Notes under the pieces: generated by a model
Seen by the model: the letters and a program-made list of their open reading frames with translations, nothing else
The model's database searches: none
Told to the model about the DNA's origin: nothing
In this document: positions 59,329 through 64,000 of the stretch, piece by piece
How the letters are laid out: every line of letters begins with the position of its first letter
Position numbering within the stretch: the first letter of the stretch is position 1
From: Phanerodontia chrysosporium
Taxonomy: Eukaryota > Basidiomycota > Agaricomycetes > Polyporales > Phanerochaetaceae
Assembly (NCBI GenBank): GCA_001910725.1
Contig: MJGA01000006.1
Coordinates: 1,178,001-1,242,000, forward strand
Direction of reading: 5' to 3'
Length of the DNA: 64,000 nucleotides
Made by a program: the position numbers and the translations under genes

Positions 59329-60519
59329 TCAGGCACGATGCACAGAGAGACGACCTTTGAACTGGGCAGCGTCCATGGTGGCCTGAATCCTTTCATGGGC
59401 TACTTCCAAAGAGAGGGGTCCACGGTAGGCAATCAAGACGTTTTTCAACGAGTGCAAGGACATTTGGCTCAGGAGTTCCGCCAACTGCGACAAATTTGGG
59501 ATCTGGCTGGCATCTGCAGTGTCCCTCGTGACGGTAAAGGATATCGTTTCCAACACCGGAGAACTCAACTCGTTGAAGAAGTCAATGACTGCGGGGGATG
59601 GCGTTCTGGCGTCGTGAACGGCGAACGCGCGCAGTCTCTGGCAATGTCTGATGATGATACTCTGCTTCATCGCTATTCCGGACCTCAGGTCAGTGCCATC
59701 AGCGCTCCTCAGGAGGCAGGGGAGCTCACCTACAGTCTCCCGCGGCAGGCCAAGCAACGACTCGAGCTCCAGGTCGAGCTCCTCGAGACGCGCGCCGACT
59801 ACACCGATGAACCGGCCAACCTCGACAGCGTCCAGGAGGCGCACCGTAAGCCTGAGCGTTCGGAGGCTCTGTGCGGTCGCGGTCTGCGCGAGCCAGGGGA
59901 GGACCATGTCCACGCCGCTGAGGTACGACAGCGTCGGGCGCACCTCGAGCGCGCGAAGGGCCGGGTCGTGTAGCTTTGGCAGGCTCACGTCGGGGCCGGC
60001 CTGCATCGGGATCGTCGCGGACACGACGGCGAGGGCGAGGGCGGGCAGCGCGGCGACGAGCGCGTGCAACGTCGGCGGGACCATGGAGCAGCCCCGCAGT
60101 GCGAGGCGGTCCACCGCTGCGAACTCGGCGAGCCGCGCGACGAAGCCCGCGTCGAGGTGCGTGTCGTGCTCGTGAAGCTCCACCAGCTCGATGGCCTGCA
60201 GGTGCGGGAGCAGCGGCGCGAGCCTCGCGGGCACGTCTGCGACCCAAGGCGACGGGCCGAGCACCTCGACGGGGCGCGGATGGATGGTGAGCGTGCGCAC
60301 ATGGCGCTCCACACCCAGGCCAGATTGCAGGAAGGCCTCAAGACCGTCGAGCCGGGCCTCGTTGGTGACGACCACGCAGCGGAAGAGGTATCGGCAGCCA
60401 ATTACCCGCCAGGTGCGGCAGACAAGGGAGACGGTTTTCAGGGGCGCAAGGTCCCCATCGTGAGAGAGGCAGGCGAAGAACTTGCTGACAAGCTCTGAGG
60501 GAAAACGATGGTCTGTCAT
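59329..60519 (-). CDS. F-box-like protein, about 396 residues
   Basis: The start at 60519 gives MTDHRFPSELVSKFFACLSH and then TVSLVCRTWRVIGCRYLFRCVVV, a divergent F-box followed by leucine-rich helices and strands (HLQAIELVELHEHD, ALRALEVRPTLSYL, RLEELDLELESLLGLPRE). One possible 75-base in-frame intron (about 59731-59657) would remove GELPCLLRSADG...; since its length is a multiple of three, both forms stay in frame. The open frame extends 193 codons upstream of the chosen ATG, but that part is basic and low in information, so I leave it out. Presumed SCF ubiquitin-ligase adaptor. No frame damage. Confidence 0.7.
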   Translation of the reverse strand: MTDHRFPSELVSKFFACLSHDGDLAPLKTVSLVCRTWRVIGCRYLFRCVVVTNEARLDGLEAFLQSGLGVERHVRTLTIHPRPVEVLGPSPWVADVPARLAPLLPHLQAIELVELHEHDTHLDAGFVARLAEFAAVDRLALRGCSMVPPTLHALVAALPALALAVVSATIPMQAGPDVSLPKLHDPALRALEVRPTLSYLSGVDMVLPWLAQTATAQSLRTLRLTVRLLDAVEVGRFIGVVGARLEELDLELESLLGLPRETVGELPCLLRSADGTDLRSGIAMKQSIIIRHCQRLRAFAVHDARTPSPAVIDFFNELSSPVLETISFTVTRDTADASQIPNLSQLAELLSQMSLHSLKNVLIAYRGPLSLEVAHERIQATMDAAQFKGRLSVHRA

Positions 60520-62325
60520 GCTGTGCGGCGGGCTTCGATGACAGGAGAGGTGAGAGCTATGTCGCCAGCGGGTCTGCGATGCTGAACACAGGGGGAGCAG
60601 GACGCCAGGCGACCTTGCGCGAAAAGGGATGCGTGGACGAAATGGCGTAGCTGATCCTGGAAGATATGCGCTCATGCCGGTGCACGGCGGCCGGGGTATC
60701 GAGCGTTCAGGCGCGAGGTCTGTTGCGTTCTGCGGGCCACCCTTGCGACGACGATGACGGCGATCCAGAGGCGGGTTATGTGTAAACCTGTGGGTCTTCG
60801 CAGGCGAGCGTAAGGGATATGTCGATGACCATATTCTGGTGTCCACAGTTCCGACCATATCTGTCCACAGCCGAGTCAAACTGCAATTCGGGCCTGGACG
60901 AGAAACTCGAAAACATCCAGGATGTGTAGGAGGCCATAGGTGAGAGTGCTGGACGAACTTGGGATTGGAGAAGGATGTGGTAGAAGGGACGGTGAGAGCA
61001 CGCTCGCGCTGGAAGGCCTTGGGCGGAATATTCCGACCATCCAAAATGTGGCATCCACACTTACCACCTCGGACCATGCGGCCATCGCCTCTCCGTGTCA
61101 CCCTCTGAGCCCATCCCGCTCCTGTTTGCTGACCCGCTTGCCACAGAAACTATTTCCTCGCCGCAACCTCGCACGAGTTCGATGAAACGCCCCCATCGGA
61201 GGACCGGCAGACATGGCAGAAGGCAAAGACGCAGGCCGACCTCCTCTGTTTTTGCTCCTGATTCTCCCGGCTCATATACACTGCGGGCATTCCTGCAGAT
61301 ACCCCGCCGGGCCCAGGCAACCGTATGCGTCCTCTCACTCTAGCCCGTCGGCCGGCCTATACATACACCTGCAATTAGCTGACTCTTTGGCAATCGTAGA
61401 ACTCATGCCTCCAACCCATCCACCACGGCCTTCCATCTGCCCGATACCGAAGGCCCGCATATCGTAGGTTGTCGACTTCTCCACCGCTCCCCTGAAGACG
61501 GACTGGTGCCACAAACGCGATTTTTTCCAGACAAACAGGCACAGAGTCCATGACGAACCGCTGGAACAGACTTCTCCCTCCCAGTTGGCGGATCTGCGGC
61601 TTCTCGTTCAAGACCCTACACCGGCTACTCCAGGCGAAAACTGTCATTATCAGAGTAGACAAGTTGATCAACAAGTCCGGGAACCTCAAGTGCAACCACG
61701 CGCAGCGGTTCGATAGGCTGTTGCGCCAGGTTACCGAGAAGAGACCGACGCTATGGGCCACGCTGAACGCAGCCCACCTGCCCTCGCAGCCAGCTTCGCC
61801 GCTGGCCGCTGGGCATTTCCGTGGCCGAGCAACACGAAGGGGGGGGAAGTCTAGGTCACTGTCGCGCGTCCATTCTTAAACCTTGGGTTATAGCCGTCCC
61901 TCGAGCGCGTGCGCGGCGCGTGTTTCGCGGGACTCTCGCCACCGTTTCGGGCGCGGGTTACCAGTCTGCCAGTGCAACAATGTAGAACATGCTCGACGGC
62001 CAGCGGTGCCTGCTCTCACGATCTCGCAATGAAAAATGAAAAACTTCTTTCATCGCGCAGTCACTGTGCTTTCCTGCGGGCTATCCTACATCCAGAGCTA
62101 CCTGCCTTGTTTGCAATGTTTGCTGAGTTTGCGGTGGGGCGGTGCACAGGCTGGACGTCCTGCGTGAGTCGCAATTGTCGTCAAGCGCCGACAGGCCCGT
62201 TGTTGACGGCGTGCGGCGCGGCAGGTGCTCGCTAGTTCAGACTCACACAACTACGCCGCTTTGTGCAGACACGCGTCTATCATGCTAGTGATCTTTCCTG
62301 CTGAGATGTGGGGGCGTGTGGAGGC

Positions 62326-62340
62326 GGGCGGGCGGGCGGG
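62326..62340 (+). other. Potential G-quadruplex
   Basis: Four GGG runs separated by single C bases (GGGCGGGCGGGCGGG). One-base loops give very stable quadruplexes in vitro for such patterns. It lies in a gene-free region, so no regulatory role is evident. Confidence 0.6.
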
Positions 62341-63240
62341 CGCGACTGTGAGGGAACTGCGTGCGAGAGCCGGACGCCGTTCTGCGTTGGCCGCACGCAT
62401 GGCCGTGCTGCAGGACAGCGACAAGGAACACATGGAGGGGCAGGCCTCAGGGCTTTCGCGCCTGGTTTCTGTACCGTACAGAGGGGAACTTACGGGGTTG
62501 CAAGCAGTGTGCGTTGCGATGTGCTACAGTAACGAAACAAGCCCGACGTGCAGCGCGGCAGTGCCACTGGGAAGCGACGCCTGGAGCCGCCGCTGAGCTA
62601 TCCTGTCCAAAAGACTCGGCAATGGCCACACTACATGTTGTTGGTGCCATCAGAGGCGGCGCCGAGGGCGCACAGGCGGCGCTTCGCAGGTGCTTGGGGC
62701 AACATGGAGGGATACCTACATGGGCTGGGCGGTGACTCGCAGGGCGGCCGTGGAATGATGGAGCGTGCAGGTCGGGTGGTCCAGACTTGGGCAGCAGCAG
62801 CGCAGGCCGTCAGACCGAGTGCTCACCTCAGGCGCCCCGTCGCAGCCTCTCCGCCCCCGGCAGGCGTCCCAAGGACCTCCATCGCCACACCGCTCTGTTC
62901 TGTCGTGCTTGCGTGCAAATGCAGCGAGCAACACGCGGGTTACTGCCGTGTTTAGTTGCGACGATGTGGGTGTGTCTGCTTCGTCGGCCCGTCTGGCTCG
63001 GGGCGCAGAGCAGTCAGCTGGAGGCGCACCTCGGCGGTCGGTCGTTGAGCTAGGCAGCACCGCAATAGAGGGAACGGCGGGGATGGCAGCGCCGCCAGCG
63101 TGCGTCGTCTTCCCGCCATTGAACCAGCACCGCCAGGGAGGCCTCGAGTGGCGGAGTACTCGCAAGGGAAGAGCTATTCGCGCTCGAGCGGGGTCGCCGT
63201 GTCGTGCATGGAGAGCGCGATAAGATGCCATGTTTATTGC

Positions 63241-63271
63241 GTGGAAAACAAGAAGAAGAAGAAGAGAAAAG

Positions 63272-63317
<46 letters not shown>
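63241..63317 (+). repeat. AAG-rich stretch followed by a 46-base poly(A) tract
   Basis: GAAGAAGAAGAAGAG leads into an uninterrupted run of 46 A (63272-63317). It could be a microsatellite or the 3' tail of a retroposed sequence; no coding body or target duplication is recognisable beside it. Confidence 0.8.
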
Positions 63318-63318
<1 letters not shown>

Positions 63319-64000
63319 AGCAAACGCACCAAACGGGTCATCTGGTTGCGGACGCGATGGACGTAAGCGCCGACGTCATGGCTGACGCGTAGAATGCGTC
63401 TGGATGGCGCTGAGCGCGAGCATCGGTTGGGGAGGTGCAACGACGTGCCCTGCCTGCAGCTCGAGAGGAGCGGGGTGGTCGGACGTTGTACATGTCTGCC
63501 TGTGGGTGCGCTAGGCGGCGGCAGCAGGTCGCAACCTGGCGTTTTACACCGGCGCACCTGCTGAGCAGATGCGGGTACTCGCTGTGGGACAGATGACGGC
63601 CTCGCATTGCCGGGCATGTGGCGTGCAGGCATGCACCCTTGGGCGCACCCTGTGCGTGCTACAGAAGGGCAAGAACGGCTTTGTGGCGCATGCGAGTGAC
63701 GCAAGGTGGGACATGCGATCACCGCTCCGCCAGACTGCGGACACCACGTGAGCACCTTCCCACCTCTGCCCCTGTCGGGCGGAAACCGCAGGCCAGAGGG
63801 GGTAGCGTTATCCACGACGACCTACGCGGCTTCAAAGCTTCGTATTCGCACTCCCATCAGGCGGATCAAGATATGAAAGGGTCTGAACCAAGACTCCGTC
63901 ACTCCGCGAGCCACCCCGACATGGTCGCGATGTCGCGCATGTTCACGCGAACCACACGCATGACCTTTTGGAAGCTGCCTCCATAGCCAGCAAGATTCTT

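Larger units (their letters stand above)
60520..64000. other. GC-rich terminal region without a supported gene
   Basis: About 3.5 kb. Open frames are numerous on both strands because stop codons are rare in GC-rich DNA, but none shows a domain or signature I know. Candidates such as 61375-61761 (minus) and 61550-61879 (plus) overlap each other and have no support. Notable features are the G-run cluster near 62326 and the poly(A) tract near 63272. Confidence 0.45.

Noticed and set aside
60520..61101. 193-codon upstream extension of the F-box-like gene at 60519
   Set aside because: Basic, unstructured and without domain content; the ATG directly before the F-box is the better start.
62716..63231. 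171-codon minus-strand frame and overlapping plus-strand frames in the GC-rich end
   Set aside because: Several frames are open at once on both strands, a sign of composition rather than coding; no motif in any.
1..64000. CRISPR arrays, bacterial operons, tRNA or rRNA genes
   Set aside because: No regularly spaced repeats, no Shine-Dalgarno-style gene packing, and no cloverleaf or rRNA segment that I could support by eye; small RNA genes could be missed without a covariance search.

Overview
This 64 kb window is basidiomycete DNA, most probably from a white-rot Polyporales fungus. The support is: many short (about 50-60 bp) GT-AG introns, GC-rich coding sequence, family 1 cellulose-binding modules (CBM1) on secreted hydrolases, several F-box and BTB proteins of basidiomycete type, etherase-related glutathione transferases, and a SAP-domain protein that I recall as expanded in polypores. 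No bacterial-type operon, CRISPR array, rRNA or convincing tRNA gene was seen.

Layout. 1-5401 (+) is the C-terminal part of the spliceosome core protein PRP8, convergent with a Ser/Pro-rich PH-domain protein (5688-10232, -). A SAP-domain gene (11633-14010, +) and ALG7 (14707-16415, +) follow. An F-box-like gene (16676-22296, +) is split by a complete, apparently recent Ty1/copia retrotransposon (17339-22019) with matching LTRs, a 5-bp target duplication, a half-tRNA-type primer site and one intact 1,332-residue polyprotein. Next come a CBM1-CE1 esterase (22407-23785, -), a sedolisin remnant (about 25150-25605), a poorly coding stretch, an F-box protein (to 30225, +), isocitrate lyase ending in the peroxisomal signal SKL (30500-32378, -), an FAD monooxygenase (33965-35665, +), a CBM1-GH5 mannanase (36209-38070, -), another F-box protein (39028-41082, +) and mitochondrial FAD glycerol-3-phosphate dehydrogenase (41538-44385, +).

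From 44694 to 54438 lies a stress/detoxification-like block: two adjacent etherase-type GST genes, an ABC protein, an aquaglyceroporin and a third GST paralogue. Each GST has an AP-1-like site (TGACTCA or its complement) within about 430 bp upstream. The right end has a BTB protein (54603-55684, -), a truncated P450 (about 56880-57720, -), an F-box-like protein (59329-60519, -) and 3.5 kb of GC-rich sequence without a supported gene, holding a potential G-quadruplex and a 46-base poly(A).

One technical point dominates interpretation. Conserved genes repeatedly lose frame by exactly one base, nearly always one G or C of a short G/C run, while the surrounding protein sequence is intact. I located 21 such sites. 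They look like consensus errors rather than gene death, so broken frames in PRP8, ALG7, the dehydrogenase, the ABC gene and others should not be read as pseudogenes. The SAP gene, sedolisin piece and P450 piece show damage of other kinds.

I did not find a clearly new biological system. The strongest observations are the young copia insertion inside an otherwise readable gene, its primer site, and the GST cluster with shared upstream motifs.
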